A stretch of DNA of 64,000 nt. It comes from Paraconiothyrium sp. Pb-2020 (Eukaryota > Ascomycota > Dothideomycetes > Pleosporales > Didymosphaeriaceae). The stretch lies in contig JAJUBI010000007.1 in NCBI GenBank assembly GCA_022419385.1, positions 1,769,768 through 1,833,767 on the forward strand, in the 5' to 3' direction. The notes below the pieces were generated by a model. That model was not told where the DNA came from and ran no database searches. It worked only from the letters and a program-made list of their open reading frames with translations. Of this stretch, positions 34,962 through 46,027 are shown one piece after another; position 1 is the stretch's first letter, and each line of letters starts with the position of its first letter. A program made the position numbers and the translations under genes.

Positions 34962-35700
34962 TGTGAGGCTTGAAACCTTATTTCTTAAGGGATTCGAATT
35001 TCTACATATAGTGTATAGATATACAGTGGAACAGGCTATTGCTGCCTCTTGGGTCTCCGGGCCGTGCGTGATATTTTGATTCCATTGCGTTTGCCGCAGA
35101 GTACGGGACACGCTCTTCCTAGGAAAGCTTCGCTTGAGTGCAATCGACAACCATCATCTGAGCCAATCAATATCTGAAGCAGCCACTGGCCACATGGAGG
35201 GCCACATGGAGAGTTGTTGTACATTGTCAGCTTCTATCTTTGAACTTTCCACCCCGAAGCCATAAGCACATTGCTTGGGCTGGCACATCGGACATATGCT
35301 TTTTCTGCTCTATCAGCATGTGGCCGCTGCTCGTCAGCGCAGATTAATGAAGGTTGACGTAGACGGAGCCCGATCTGAGATTGGCCGGGCGCCAAGACTG
35401 TTTGTACCATGACGTATGCCGTGGGGCAGCAATGGATGAAAAGCGCGGGGCTCGCGCGTTGTCTGCAAGCTTCATTGACATCTGAACGACTCTCCAGAAA
35501 TCTCGAACCTTCATCACCATACAAAGCCTGTAAGTCCGCTAGAATCGCCAAAGACACATAAGAAGATGCATATCGTTGTGCATCAACACGATGTTCATGT
35601 AGCTAACGAGCTCTTACAGCTTTCGACGAAACTTCATAAATCGTATGGACTTCAGTCTGAACCTAGCATATGTAGCTCTCTAACGGTGGAGTAGAACAAA
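34962..35700. other. Intergenic, no gene supported
   Basis: About 740 bp with only short unsupported frames; upstream part of the small protein gene at 35701. Confidence 0.4.
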
Positions 35701-35913
35701 ATGTCCGCTCCCAACGCCGGCCGCCAGTCTCCCGAGCCCGAGAAACAGTCCGGTGCGCAGCAGCAAGACGTCCCCGCCTCCAACATCAATGATCAAGGCG
35801 CTGCTCCCTCGCAGGGCACCAAGCAGGCGAACGAGGAGCAGAAGGCCAGACTCAGCTCAAACCCGACGCACCCGCTGGAGAAACACGCGGATGAGACAAC
35901 GAGCAAGAAATGA
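35701..35913 (+). CDS. Small hydrophilic disordered protein
   Basis: Intronless 70-residue frame with a good start context (AACAAAATGTCC). The protein starts MSAPNAGRQSPEPEKQSG and is rich in Gln, Ala, Ser, Pro and Lys, with no hydrophobic segment, so it should be soluble and disordered. The composition is that of a real peptide rather than a chance frame, and similar short proteins beginning MSAPN.GRQSPEPE are familiar from other ascomycetes. No function is known to me. It stands alone between two intergenic regions. Confidence 0.7.
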   Translation: MSAPNAGRQSPEPEKQSGAQQQDVPASNINDQGAAPSQGTKQANEEQKARLSSNPTHPLEKHADETTSKK

Positions 35914-36601
35914 GGGGTTGACGGTTCAGTAGCGAGATGGTGAGAGAATGATATCATAAGAGCCGCCATTCACGCATGACGAGTGGGAGAGATGGATGAC
36001 ATGCTTTTGAGCTGCAACTCCGAACTAGAAAGGCTCGTACAGAGGTAGCGATAGCCTCGAGCTGAAATGTTATAATTGACGTCATTGCCACTGTTCTCTT
36101 GGTATGCGCAGGGTTTGTAATACAACCTGCTGTTGAACCGTCTCGGAAGAGTGTGCAGGTAAGAACATGCCACAGCCCTTTCGTGGTGGAAAGAGCGCTC
36201 TATGTTTGATGGTGACGAGGTTGATACGGGCCCGTCTCGAGGCGGCTGAACCTGACCCTTTGATGCGCATGAAGTCTCTCGCGCAGGTCCAATGTCTAGA
36301 CCAAAACACCACTCGAAGCCCGTGAATGACCATCTGACTCAATACTGTCCAAGAAACACCTTTCTTTCGGTCCTTTGTCTGGGCACTTGAGTTGATGTTA
36401 TTCAAGGTGGTCCTGCGCTCGGTCACTTCTGCCCCTGGTACCGGATCCCACATAGACCGCCCTAGTCCCGCAAGATTTGTCAGCGAAAACCAGCCCCGAA
36501 TACAGAGATTGAGTTGAGATCGCTCAAATCATAAAACGTTGACAATCAAAAAAATGCTATCTATATATCAACAAACTAAAATTTACCATCAATCAAGTGA
36601 A
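35914..36601. other. Intergenic, upstream of the tRNA gene
   Basis: About 690 bp. The last 60 bp before the tRNA are AT-rich (TATATATCAAC...), as is common upstream of Pol III genes. Confidence 0.4.
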
Positions 36602-36688
36602 GGGCTTGTGGTTTAGGGGTATAATGTTCGCTTCGCATAATCCAAATGTGTCTGCGAAAGGTCCTGGGTTCGATTCCCAGCAAGTCCA
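36602..36688 (+). tRNA. tRNA-Ala (anticodon CGC) with 15-nt intron
   Basis: A cloverleaf can be drawn by eye. The acceptor GGGCTTG pairs with CAAGTCC (36681-36687), including a G3-U70 wobble, the main alanine identity element. The D arm is GTT...AAT, and the anticodon stem is TTCGC (36627-36631) with GCGAA (36654-36658). The T arm is CTGGG-TTCGATT-CCCAG, and the discriminator is A. The loop reads TTCGCA, placing anticodon CGC at 36634-36636 with A37. A 15-nt intron (36638-36652) follows position 37, the standard site for nuclear tRNA introns. A box (TGGTTTAGGGG) and B box (GGTTCGATTCC) are present. The body also resembles tRNA-Pro, but the anticodon, A37 and G3-U70 favour alanine. Confidence 0.9.
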
Positions 36689-36691
36689 CGC

Positions 36692-36698
36692 TTTTTTT
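36692..36698 (+). terminator. Pol III terminator of tRNA-Ala
   Basis: A run of seven T on the coding strand, starting four bases after the discriminator base, as expected for RNA polymerase III termination. Confidence 0.85.
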
Positions 36699-38533
36699 CG
36701 CGCTGTGTTTACAAGTCTGGGATGGCGCCGTCTTTTTTCATATCCTTTGGGACACGAACGGAGGGCCTTATGCTGCTACCTACCACAATGGGCGACACAG
36801 AAAACTGAGCTTCATGGTGCCAGACTCTCGGCTCCCTGTATCAGGACGTTGGATAATCGGCTGTAAGCTTAGTATCTAATAGTGTAACCTAGGGCGACTC
36901 GCTCTATAATAAGTATTCGAAGTTACAACCTAATGATATATAGCCGTACTTCATTTTAGTGTAAGAGCCGGTCCTTGCTCGTGTCGGCCCCTTTGTACGG
37001 TGACGGAACGAATCATGAACCAGAAAAAGAATCGCTTGTATGTAGATGCTGGTCTTGGGCTTGATACCTAGAAGAATACCTTACAGGACACGACAATGAA
37101 CGGCTTTTGAAGTCTGGAGACATAAAAGGCCCTCGTCACAACTGCCGTGCCCCATCTTCATCGGTCTCATCTAATGATGGCGATGAATCGTCCTCGTCTG
37201 AACTGGTATCTGTCTCGATATGAGTTACCATCTCTAGCGCTGCCCAGAGCTCTTGACGATCGTTCTCGCACCAACATTGGCCCATATGCCATTAGGCAGT
37301 TGGAGGACGATCGCTTTATTAGATACGTACATGCTATGAAGAGGTGGTTGGGACATTTGCCAGGGTTGCTACCATCTTTCCCGACTACTAAATCGCCTCA
37401 CACAGCATCCAACCACATCTGGGGACTGGGCAGTTAGTTGCTCGGTATGCAACGACATCATTTCGATGGATCTTACAGAAGCTTGACAACATCTAACACA
37501 ATCACATCTTAACATTGGATTAAATAATATCCTGCAACGCGACAAACACCGATAAGTGGTATTCAGAAGGGAACACGCCGAAGAGCAGCGCCCTTGTTAC
37601 AAAGACATGTATCTCATACAGCCTGTTCACAAATACCGGAAGAAAACAAATTTCCCAGATAGAAAGGGTAACCCTTCAGCAAGCCACCTCCAACCCATAT
37701 TGTACTACAAGGGTTGGCAAAGAATATTCTTGCACCTTTGCAATCCACGAATCGATAGGGCTCTATGCGCGAGACATACTCGAAGCAGCATATCCTAGTG
37801 TTTTCTTCGGCCTCCGGGATACAGTCTTAAGACGTTCACTGAACAGTTCGGTGTTTGTGCCGACGCGCCAAGCAAAATATTAACATAATATACACAACTG
37901 GCGGCGAGGCCTCTTATATTTGGGCCTAACATTTCGCTTCTTAGCTTGGGGTCACCAATCTTCAAGAGGTTCTTCCCTTTGAAATTTGTACAACGCGTGT
38001 AGATTATTATATGATATCTTTGTGGTATGCAAGTAGGATCTACTACCATATACATACTGTATTTTAGAGAAATTCATACAATTATATCTATAGCTTGACC
38101 GGTATTTCCTTCAAAAAAGTGCTAGCTTACCTCATCGCGCACGAATTGATTCACCCCTGTCGAAACGGACCCAGTACTGTATCGGCTTCTCGGTTACTCT
38201 CGTGTGTTTAGCCATGTATGTACAGGGATGATACATATACATCTGGTACCACGCATTTTAGGCTATTCCAGCTTGAGATTGGGGCAGCAGATCGATCTAG
38301 GCCTCGATTGTGCCAGGTCTACGGGTATCGAGGATCCTCTTGTCATTGATCTCGGCAGATTGGCAGAAGCTTTTCTACAACTGTATTTAGACTACGTTCT
38401 AATAAGTCATAGACATAGAATTAATACTCTGCCACTCAATTCCTCTACCAGCCCCAATGCAGAACGCTCAATTAGATGCTCCCAAGCTTTCAACGACCAC
38501 CCAAGTGCCGACCATCTCCTCGTTGTGTTCTAT
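36699..38533. other. Gene-poor stretch of about 1.8 kb
   Basis: No gene is supported. A minus-strand frame at 37136-37285 is described separately. The rest has stop-rich frames and AT-rich patches around 37850-38110. Confidence 0.45.
37136..37285 (-). pseudogene. Possible remnant of a protein C-terminus with acidic tail
   Basis: A 49-codon minus-strand frame from an ATG at 37285 encodes CWCENDRQELWAALEM followed by a run of Asp, Glu, Ser and Thr and a stop at 37136-37138. The composition looks like the acidic end of a real protein, but upstream the frame closes and no exon could be joined convincingly. It may be the tail of a decayed gene or a chance frame. Confidence 0.2.
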
Positions 38534-39451
38534 CTACGAGTTGGAGGTGATGAAAGATCTGATAACAGCGGAGCCAACACGAGTGTACACTCCAGGAGCG
38601 TTGGGCTCAGCGCAGCCTTCGCCCCAAGAAACAAGGCCGACAAGAGTCTTGGAGGAGTCGACGATGGGACCTCCAGAGTCACCCTGGCAAGAGTCCTTGC
38701 CACCAGCGGTTAGACCAGCACAGAACATGTTGGTTGTGATGGAGTAGCTGGGGTCGATGGACTGGTACTGCGAGGCGCAGGTCGAACGAGCAACGACCGG
38801 AACGCTAACCTTGCGGAGAGCAGTGGGGAGCGTGGAGCCACCCTCGGAAGTGGTTCCCCTGGCCCTGGATTAGCACTACTCGGATGTATAGTGGGCAATG
38901 AGGACGAAGAGACTCGACTTACCATCCAGCAACGGTGAGGGTAGTTCCAGCAGCGGGATCAGAGCCGGACGCAGCAAGGGTGGCGTAACCGACGGTGGAG
39001 CTCGTCGGGATGGACGTCGCGAGCTTGAGGATAGAGACATCACCATCAAGGGTGTTCGAGTTGAACCCAGAGTACGTCTTAATGGACGAGACACTGACGA
39101 GGGTCCCACCAGAGTTCCTGTTCTGCAAGATTGTCAACCCCTGTTCATAGTTGCCTTATATAGCTTTGAGTAACATACCAAAGATCCGGCGCGGACGGAA
39201 ACGCGGGAAGCAGAGTAGGCAACACCGCAATGACCGGCAGTGACGACAGTGTTCGCGTTGATGAGGGAACCACCGCAGAAGTGGGAGCCGCTAACTTGCA
39301 GGGAGACGATGAAGGGAAAGTCGCCTGCAGCAGCAGCCTCTCCACCGACGATCAGAACGCTCGAAGTACCGGCCTCAGTCGGGGGAATGGCAGCGCCGAA
39401 GACGGCAGCGGGGGCCACAAGGGCGGCGGTCAATAACGACTTAATGGCCAT
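38534..39451 (-). CDS. Secreted trypsin-like serine protease (S1 family)
   Basis: Three exons on the minus strand: 39451-39179, 39122-38923, 38864-38534. Introns are 56 and 58 nt; 267 residues. A signal peptide (MAIKSLLTAALVAPAAVFGA) and short propeptide precede the mature start IVGGEAAAAGDFPF, the classic IVGG N-terminus created by zymogen cleavage. The triad is complete: His in VVTAGHC, Asp in NTLDGDVSILKL, Ser in KDSCQGDSGGPIV. The S1 pocket has Asp in KDSCQGDSGGP and SWGEGCAEPNAPGVYT, which points to cleavage after Lys/Arg. Such trypsins are secreted by many plant-associated dothideomycetes and degrade host proteins. Splicing is canonical and phases agree. Confidence 0.95.
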
Positions 39452-40559
39452 CTTGAAGGCTTGAATTGACTAGAGTCCCGGGACTGGGCGCTGGCGAGGG
39501 TAGCAGATGTAGAACTGAAGGTGCAGCGAGCGGATGGTTCCCGTAGATGAGTCGGTCACGACATACTTATACATTTTACCGGCCATAGCTTGATGTCGAA
39601 ATCTCGAGCAACGACAATCCCCGCCTATCGTTGTAGGATCCAAGACAGCCAAGACTGCACTGGCTACTGGCCTTCCGTATGTGGTCAACTCTAGGTCATG
39701 TGTGGTCGGGATGTACAGCAGTCGTGGTGGAGTCGATTTGCTATCTGCTGTGCGTTGCCGGCGCTTGGTACCTGGCGGGGGTTTCTAAACAGGAAGCTTG
39801 TCCAGGGCTTATCTTGCCCCTGGGCACTGCCTCCGATCCCAGCGCCGGCGAGCTTGGGCATGGTAAGTTTGGTTTTTCTGCTTTGTTGGAGCACAGGATT
39901 GTCATTCCGGAGGCGTCCAATACTTGAAGCCATGCGTGGCGCATGGATCGAAACAGGCGTCGAAGAGTGGGCGCGTTTGGCGGAGCACGAGTACCACTCG
40001 CAACGCCACGTAAAGATCGCCATAAGTCATAAGCTTTTGAAACGTCTTGGATCGAGCGTGGACCGGGTACTGGCTAACGATCTGCAAGTAGGTTCAGGGA
40101 TGCGTACACGAAGTATATTAAGGCGTGGACCACGGCTATGCTGCAAGCTGTGATTCGTGGGGCTAATGTATTTGCACTCCGCCTTGGGCTTAGCGTTTCA
40201 CATAGCCCCCGCAACATTGATCTCCTGGCTAAGTAAGCGAGTGCGCTAGCTTACCGTAGGCAGGTGAACAAGTGCAGCCTGTCACTACGGTGCTAGGTCG
40301 GCCTTGTCCGGGACGCTCCGAGGTTGTCACGACATGGCCAGCACGTGAGGCGGGTGTTGTTGCATTGTCGACCACTTCGGCCTTGTTACCAAGTCAATCC
40401 GGCGTTTCACCTGCTATACACACTCTAGCTCCCAGGGGCCAGCAGCGCAGCGAAGCCTGACAACATTGGCGCACAGAGGAACGCGCGGCCTCATATCGAC
40501 CGTTGGGTACTCGCATTTCTCCTGCTACTTTCGTTGCTGAACTTACGTTCACGGACTCG
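39452..40559. other. Intergenic, possible missing 5' exon of the next gene
   Basis: About 1.1 kb upstream of the small secreted-type gene. No ATG with a signal peptide could be joined in frame. A hydrophobic stretch reading RWVLAFLLLLSLL lies at 40501-40539 but in the +1 frame relative to the downstream coding region and with no ATG before it. Confidence 0.35.
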
Positions 40560-41048
40560 ATGGACACTCTGGGCGATTCCTTTACCATCCAAGTCAACGG
40601 CACACCTATTGCCAAGGTTGGACCTGACGCCGAAGACCGCTTGCAGGCGACTACCGGGCCCGATGCTGCCGTGTTCTCATTGAAAGACGGAAGACTACAG
40701 TCTGGTGACTGGGTCCTCGCACGAGCAACTCGAGAAGACAGGAGCTTCCTCCCCAAACCCGTGCGGTGGTTCAAGATCGGTGCTGAGGGTGACAAACTAC
40801 CCGTGCACCCTGTGACGGCTCACAAGGAAGGGAACTCGTATAAGCTCAAGTTTGCGAGTATGTACATGTTTTCGAACATTCGACTCCAACATGAAATCTC
40901 GCTGACAAAGTTGAAGATGCAGGTTTGATAGCTAAGGATGGTAATGTATTGGCAGACCTTGCGGGAGGTAAGACATATAACCTAACCCCCACGAGCTTTG
41001 CTGAAAGGCCCAGAAACGCCGTCGGACGTTGTGGTCAAAATGGTGTGA
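40560..41048 (+). CDS. Small secreted-type protein, 5' end unresolved or lost
   Basis: Three segments, 40560-40857, 40923-40967 and 41008-41048, join in phase across introns of 65 nt and only 40 nt. The frame is open back to about 40500, but the first in-frame ATG is 40560. The product (~127 residues) reads DSFTIQVNGTPIAKVG, then DAAVFSLKDGRLQSGDWVL, then KPVRWFK, and ends DVVVKMV. This resembles a family of small fungal secreted proteins I recall only loosely (SFTLxVxGxPI...LKDGRLQSGDWVLGRA). Those normally begin with a signal peptide, which is not visible here. Either an upstream exon was missed or the 5' end is lost and the gene is decaying. Function is unknown. Confidence 0.55.
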
Positions 41049-41925
41049 ACTTGACAGATGTTGTTTGGAGGTGCTCCCGCAACGTCGTAACCTTATATCA
41101 GCGAGCAACATCAGAAGAGTATCGATATTGTGTCTGGAAAGGACAGAAGTAAAGGGCCCCTAAAAAAAGGAGAAGAGCGAGGACAGGAGAAGAATGTATG
41201 ATAGTGAATGAGGACTGAAGAAGCTCCGTCTGCAAGGATATCCACCAATGGTAGAACACTTTCGCCTAAGTAGCGATCTTTGCACCCACCGCTAGTCGAT
41301 ACCGCTCTATCTTATCTGGACCATTCTGGATGTACTTGCGTTCCGTTTTTACTTTACTTGTCAAACGCGTCTGTATTTCTTCTCTGGACTCTCGTACTTC
41401 AGCGTGCCTTCCTCTTCCGGCACTCGGACGCACGGTTAGCTAATCTATCTCCAGTCCAGCTTTGCATTTTCTGTCCTGAAGTAAAACAAGGGAAGAGCGC
41501 GTCTGTAGAGAGACGTCTTGTTGTTTCGATCACTCGATGTGCCTCACCAGAGTCTCTGTGAATGCAGACTCTACACACTTGGGCAGCAAGCATTGCGCTT
41601 GGCAAGCCATTGGCTACGTGTTGACGCGCGTCCTCACTTGCGAGCTCTGCGGCCCTCCATAACTCGGACTTGGCGGACTGGGGTACTGATGCGCGACGTA
41701 CGGTTGCTGATATTCCTGCGGTGGCGAAGAAGCGACGGGTATGGGTGCTAGTTTCTGCTACTGTCGATAGCCTTGTAGAGGGCCTAGGCTATACGAGTGT
41801 CTTCTGTAGCTGACAGGTGGTGTGACTGTCGCTTGTCAATATTGCTGATCAAATGTTGTCACCAGTGTGCTTGGTGCGTTGTAAGATGGTCCTGTGCCTT
41901 CCGTGGAACACGTGCAGTTCCAGTT
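41049..41925. other. Intergenic, no gene supported
   Basis: About 0.9 kb; only short frames without protein-like features. Confidence 0.4.
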
Positions 41926-42312
41926 CTAGCTCCATTTCTTATTACCATGTTTCTTGACGAAAAATCATATAAGTGCTACATTCCCAGCAATGGCCCACGA
42001 TACATCGACAACGATTCCTGCTTTTGCTGCACCGGAAATCCTTTTGTTACCCACCTTACATTCGCTTCCACCTGCACTGATATCCTCTTCGCCCTCTGCC
42101 GTAGAAGATGCTGTTCCGCCAAATTGAAGGCCAAGGGTGGTCGTACGAGTCACTGTTGTTTCCGCTTCGATCGCAGCAGTGTGTGTACTGTAGGACGTTG
42201 TCCAACCAGCATCGCTAATGGTGAAAGTGCTGAAGCGGTCTATTTGCTTCCATATCATTTCGGAAGTGCGACTTTGTTGAGGCAGAAGCAAGCTTCGAGT
42301 TTGAACATACAC
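41926..42312 (-). pseudogene. Decayed single-pass membrane protein gene (nonsense codon inside the transmembrane segment)
   Basis: The minus-strand frame reads SEMIWKQIDRFSTFTISDAG, a Thr/Ser/Gly-rich stretch, then KRISGAAKAGIVVDVSWAI and GNVALI. It then meets TGA, after which the same frame continues FFVKKHGNKKWS to a TAG at 41926-41928. This matches the end of a family of fungal surface proteins: a W-x-x-x-D segment, a Ser/Thr linker, a G-AKAGIGVGV-type transmembrane helix and a basic tail. The TGA falls near the end of the helix. No start or signal peptide could be traced upstream of 42312. A coding gene ending at the TGA is possible, but a helix cut before its basic stop-transfer tail favours decay. 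Confidence 0.4.
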
Positions 42313-42726
42313 TGGGGGCTATTCTAGTCTTTGGATCTCGGACCTGGATTTGGGGACGTGTGCCCAGAACAGGCATAGCGCTCGGTAACGATGATATATG
42401 AAAAGGGAGCTTTATGGGTGAGTGAATACGAAGGCGAGGTACATCAGGAGGACATGATAAAACCGGGATTGAGTGATATTGGAGACAGGCTCTTCTTAAC
42501 ACTTTGGAGATTGATTTCTGAAAAAGTCCGTCTGGCCTGGTCAGCAGCATCGTGGTTGGACTCACTGAGAGTAAGCAAGACAATCCAAGATTAACATAAC
42601 TTGAACCGCACACAGAGTTGGCACCTTGAGACCCTTGTTGGCCCAGCTACAAAGTCGTGACCTCGTATTGCATAGGCGATGTTCATACTGACATAGACAC
42701 CACCCTTTATTAGAACAGTGATAGCT

Positions 42727-43943
42727 TCATCGCTGTCCATCGTGAATTGCAAGTGTCGAACCTGCCTCCAGCTCATCACCATTCCAAACCTCCATCATAT
42801 CCAACCATTCTAACATGAATCCTGCCACGATTCGCGACCAGTCTCTCACGACCTTCATGTCCAAATGCTCTCCGTCATCATCATCCTTATGCCAAACCCT
42901 TGGGAAAGGCTGCGGAATCACATGCAATGTCTCTACACCCCTCCATATGAAAGGCAAGTGATCATCCGAGATCCCGCCAAATGCCATCGTTTTGTTCACG
43001 TCCGGTAAAAAAGGTGCAGGGGGCGTCGACTCGAGGAGGTGGAGGGAGCGCATGCGCGACTCGACGTTCGAGAAGGCGCGGTAGGCCCAGTGCGTGGTTG
43101 TATAGTAGGAGGGGACACTGGGTTCGGAGGAGCCGAGGAGGTCGAGGAGCATGAAGAGAGATATCTGCGAGAGGGGGGTTTTGTATTTATAGAACTTTTG
43201 GGAGGGTGGGTTCGGGCTGTTGACCCAGAAATTGGACAAGGATCTGTGACTGAGTGTTAAGAGTTTGCATTCTTCGTGTCCATGGTAAGGGGTAGCATGG
43301 ATACACACCTTGAGCCATATAGTGAATCCGTGTCTGTCCATGTCTCAAATGCTTCCTCACCGTCCAAGAGCAGGATCTGAATTCCCATGTCCATATCCAC
43401 GTCTCCACCCTCTCCTAACGCGGACATCTCCTCGTACATTTGCTGTGCATATCCATCCACCACCTTCGCAGCCCACATGATCATTGCGCACGGCGCCGCA
43501 CTGTCTGTCGCGCCGATGAATCCGTGTGGTTTTAGTTTGCTGTCATAGTGCGCGACAAGCGTAAGGAAGTTCGCCTGCCCAGGCTGAACCCATGGCGGCT
43601 CGCGCCTAATAATGAGGTTCGCGAAAGGGAGCTTGGCGCCCTTGGAAGTGGGTGTCTTCTGCGTGCTATTCTGCCAGGTAATGGTCCAGTTCGGTAGCTC
43701 GCGCTGGAAGTAGTCGACCAAGTGGCGCTGCGCAGCGGCCTGACCAGGTGTTCCGGGGACTCGAGGTATTAAGAGCGGCGCGAGGATACCGGTGGCATTG
43801 TCAATATCGAATTCGCTGCCGGGCGAAGGTATTGCGCGGAGGAAGCTGTCAGAGAGGGGTTTGTATGCTGCACCGAAGCTGACCAGCAGTAACCAATGCA
43901 CCCATAACAGTACCCCTCGTAAACGAGGCAGCCGCGAATCCAT
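42727..43943 (-). CDS. Secreted/ER glutaminyl-peptide cyclotransferase (M28-type glutaminyl cyclase)
   Basis: Two exons on the minus strand, 43943-43309 and 43243-42727, intron 65 nt; 383 residues. An acceptor 6 nt away is also in frame; the one chosen gives the conserved LYGSRSL. A signal peptide (MDSRLPRLRGVLLWVHWLLL...) starts the protein. Zinc ligands of the family are visible: Asp in GFIGATDSAAPCAM, Glu in ILLLDGEEAFETWTDTDSLY, His in FGGISDDHLPFIWRG. The order and spacing match eukaryotic QC enzymes rather than M28 aminopeptidases, which use two zincs. These enzymes cyclise N-terminal Gln to pyroglutamate on secreted proteins. There is a possible functional link to secreted proteases such as the neighbouring trypsin, by context only. 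Confidence 0.92.
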
Positions 43944-44920
43944 ATTATAGTGTGGTGAATGGTCTGCTGCACAGCACAGACATGCTGTCAAATCGAAGTA
44001 ACGGCAACGTAGGGCATGCGCGAGGTTAAACTGTAGCGCGAGGTTGCGGGCAAGGCATCGAGAATCGTTTCAAGAGCCACTTAGCTGAAACGTATAGAGT
44101 CCAACAGGAACGTCAGCAGGGTGCCCTTGAGGAGCGTTACAAGCGATGCCGTTCTCCCGCGGGCGTGTTTCACAGAGCTGAGCCAAGACCAAGGCACGTG
44201 ATGACCCCAAAATGGATGAAGAGGGGGAGACTGCAGTGATCTTATCAGATGAGATGCGGAGCAAAGCATCTTCTCCAACGAGCAGACAGTGGCCCACAAC
44301 TACCATCTATGGACGGATGGTTTGAGGTAACGCACGTGACATCTATCAAGCCCTATCAAGCTGTGTCCACGGGTAGTACCGCGATTAGTGCGAGCAGCGC
44401 ATTTAACACGGTCAAGTGCAATAAGATGCTAAACCTTCACTCAAGCTCCGTTACCAAATCACGTTCGTCCTTATATAGAGGGTACATATAGATACCCTCT
44501 ATCTTAACCGGGGGAGCTCAATTTTGGGAGGAGTCGACGCTGGAAAGCTCATTGTTTTTTGTATCGGCCATTGTGTACCACAAGAATCATGCAGTCATGT
44601 CATGGTCCATGCGCAACATATAGCAGCGCGACATGCAAACTGTCCGGTACGGTCCGACATCGCTCCTACTTTGCTGAAATTGTACAAGGTACGGCGTGGG
44701 TTTGCACTAGCTCTTTCTACGCTAGGCCAGGGTTGATGATGCGGGTACAATTCGACCTCGGCAACAACCGATGAGCTCCGCTTAAGCTCCTGGACTTTGA
44801 TTGCCGCCCCGCGCAAGAGACCATACAACTATCCGTCACTTTGCCGACTCTGTCTTTTCTGAAGCTGTATGGGATTTGACTCCACTAGATTCATTTACAA
44901 TACCCATTGAACACGTGATA
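43944..44920. promoter_or_regulatory. Divergent upstream region of glutaminyl cyclase and MaoC genes
   Basis: Nearly 1 kb between two genes transcribed away from each other. A 10-bp inverted repeat (ATAGAGGGTA at 44475-44484 and its reverse complement at 44493-44502) could form a hairpin or serve as a palindromic binding site. No named motif is recognised. Confidence 0.4.
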
Positions 44921-46027
44921 ATGGGCGAACAAGGACCAGGTGTAGGATTTGAGTTCCCTGCCTTCGAGGTCGCATGGAAGAAGAGGGATTTACTCCTCTT
45001 CGCGGCTAGCATTGGTGCTACATATCCCGACGAGCTGCATTTTCTCTATGTAAGTACGGCGGCTCTTAGTTACGCGTCACAGACAAATAGCTTCTTATCG
45101 TTCTGTTTCGTCTCGACCTCCTTCTGTGGCCGATCTCATTGCTCACAAATACATAGGAACTTAATCCTAACTTCGCTGCATTTCCAACCTACCCGATCAT
45201 TCTGCCATTCAAGCACACCGACTCCGAAGTTATTGACTTCTACGCGCGCTCGGACAGTACGCCCATCGCAGGCGTACCCAAATTCGACACGAAGCATGTG
45301 CTCGATGGTGAGCGCAAGCTCCAATTCCTGAAGCCTATTCCGGTGACTAGCGATGGCCGCAAATTCGAGGTTAGGAGCAAAGTCTTGGGCGTGTATGACA
45401 AGGGAAAGCCAGGCACTGTGGTGGAGACGGAGAAAGTGCTTGTGGATGCACAGTCTGGTGAGATTTATACTAGAGAAGTGGGCAGTGGATTCTACGTCGG
45501 ACAGGGCGGCTGGGGCGGACCCAAGGGTAAGTCGGAAGCTTTTCCGTGGCTCTGCATGGCGAAGAGAGGACTCACTAACAGCGCCACCAGGGCCTAAGAC
45601 CGTGAACTTTCCGCCGCCGGCGAACACTCCACCCACTGCAACTCGCATTACGCAAACCACGCTCGAAACTGCACTTCTCTACCGCCTTAACGGCGACTAT
45701 AACCCTCTCCATGCGACCCCTGAGCCGGGCGTAAAGATGGGCTTCGGCGGACCAATTATCCACGGTCTCTTCAGCTGGAACATGGCGTCGCATGCTGTCT
45801 TGCAGCAGTTTGGCAAATCGAAGCCCGAGCATCTGAAGGAGTTCCAAGCGCGGTTCGCGGCGCCGGTCAAGCCAGGGGACAAGCTGATCACGGAAATGTG
45901 GCAGACTGGCGAGAAAGAGGGTGGTTTTGAAGAGATCAGATTTATTGTCAGGGTTGAAGGAGGCAAGACTGTCTTGACGAACGGAAGGGCGCTGGTGAAG
46001 GTTGAGGAAGTGAAGGCTAAACTGTAA
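44921..46027 (+). CDS. Peroxisomal MaoC-family enoyl-CoA hydratase 2
   Basis: Three exons: 44921-45049, 45157-45526, 45591-46027. Introns are 107 and 64 nt; 311 residues. The first ATG in frame is 44921 (MGEQGPGVGFEFPAFEVAWK). The N-terminal half is the inactive hot-dog fold of double-domain hydratases. The C-terminal half carries the hydratase-2 motif: YRLNGDYNPLHATPE, then MGFGGPIIHGLFSWN, with the catalytic Asp and His in D-x-NPLH. The protein ends in AKL, a peroxisomal targeting signal 1. It should hydrate trans-2-enoyl-CoA to (R)-3-hydroxyacyl-CoA in peroxisomal fatty-acid breakdown, like the hydratase part of Fox2, but here without the dehydrogenase domains. Confidence 0.92.

Noticed and set aside
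36602..36688. Reading the tRNA as tRNA-Pro
   Set aside because: The body resembles tRNA-Pro, but the anticodon at the standard position is CGC, position 37 is A, and G3-U70 is present, all pointing to alanine.
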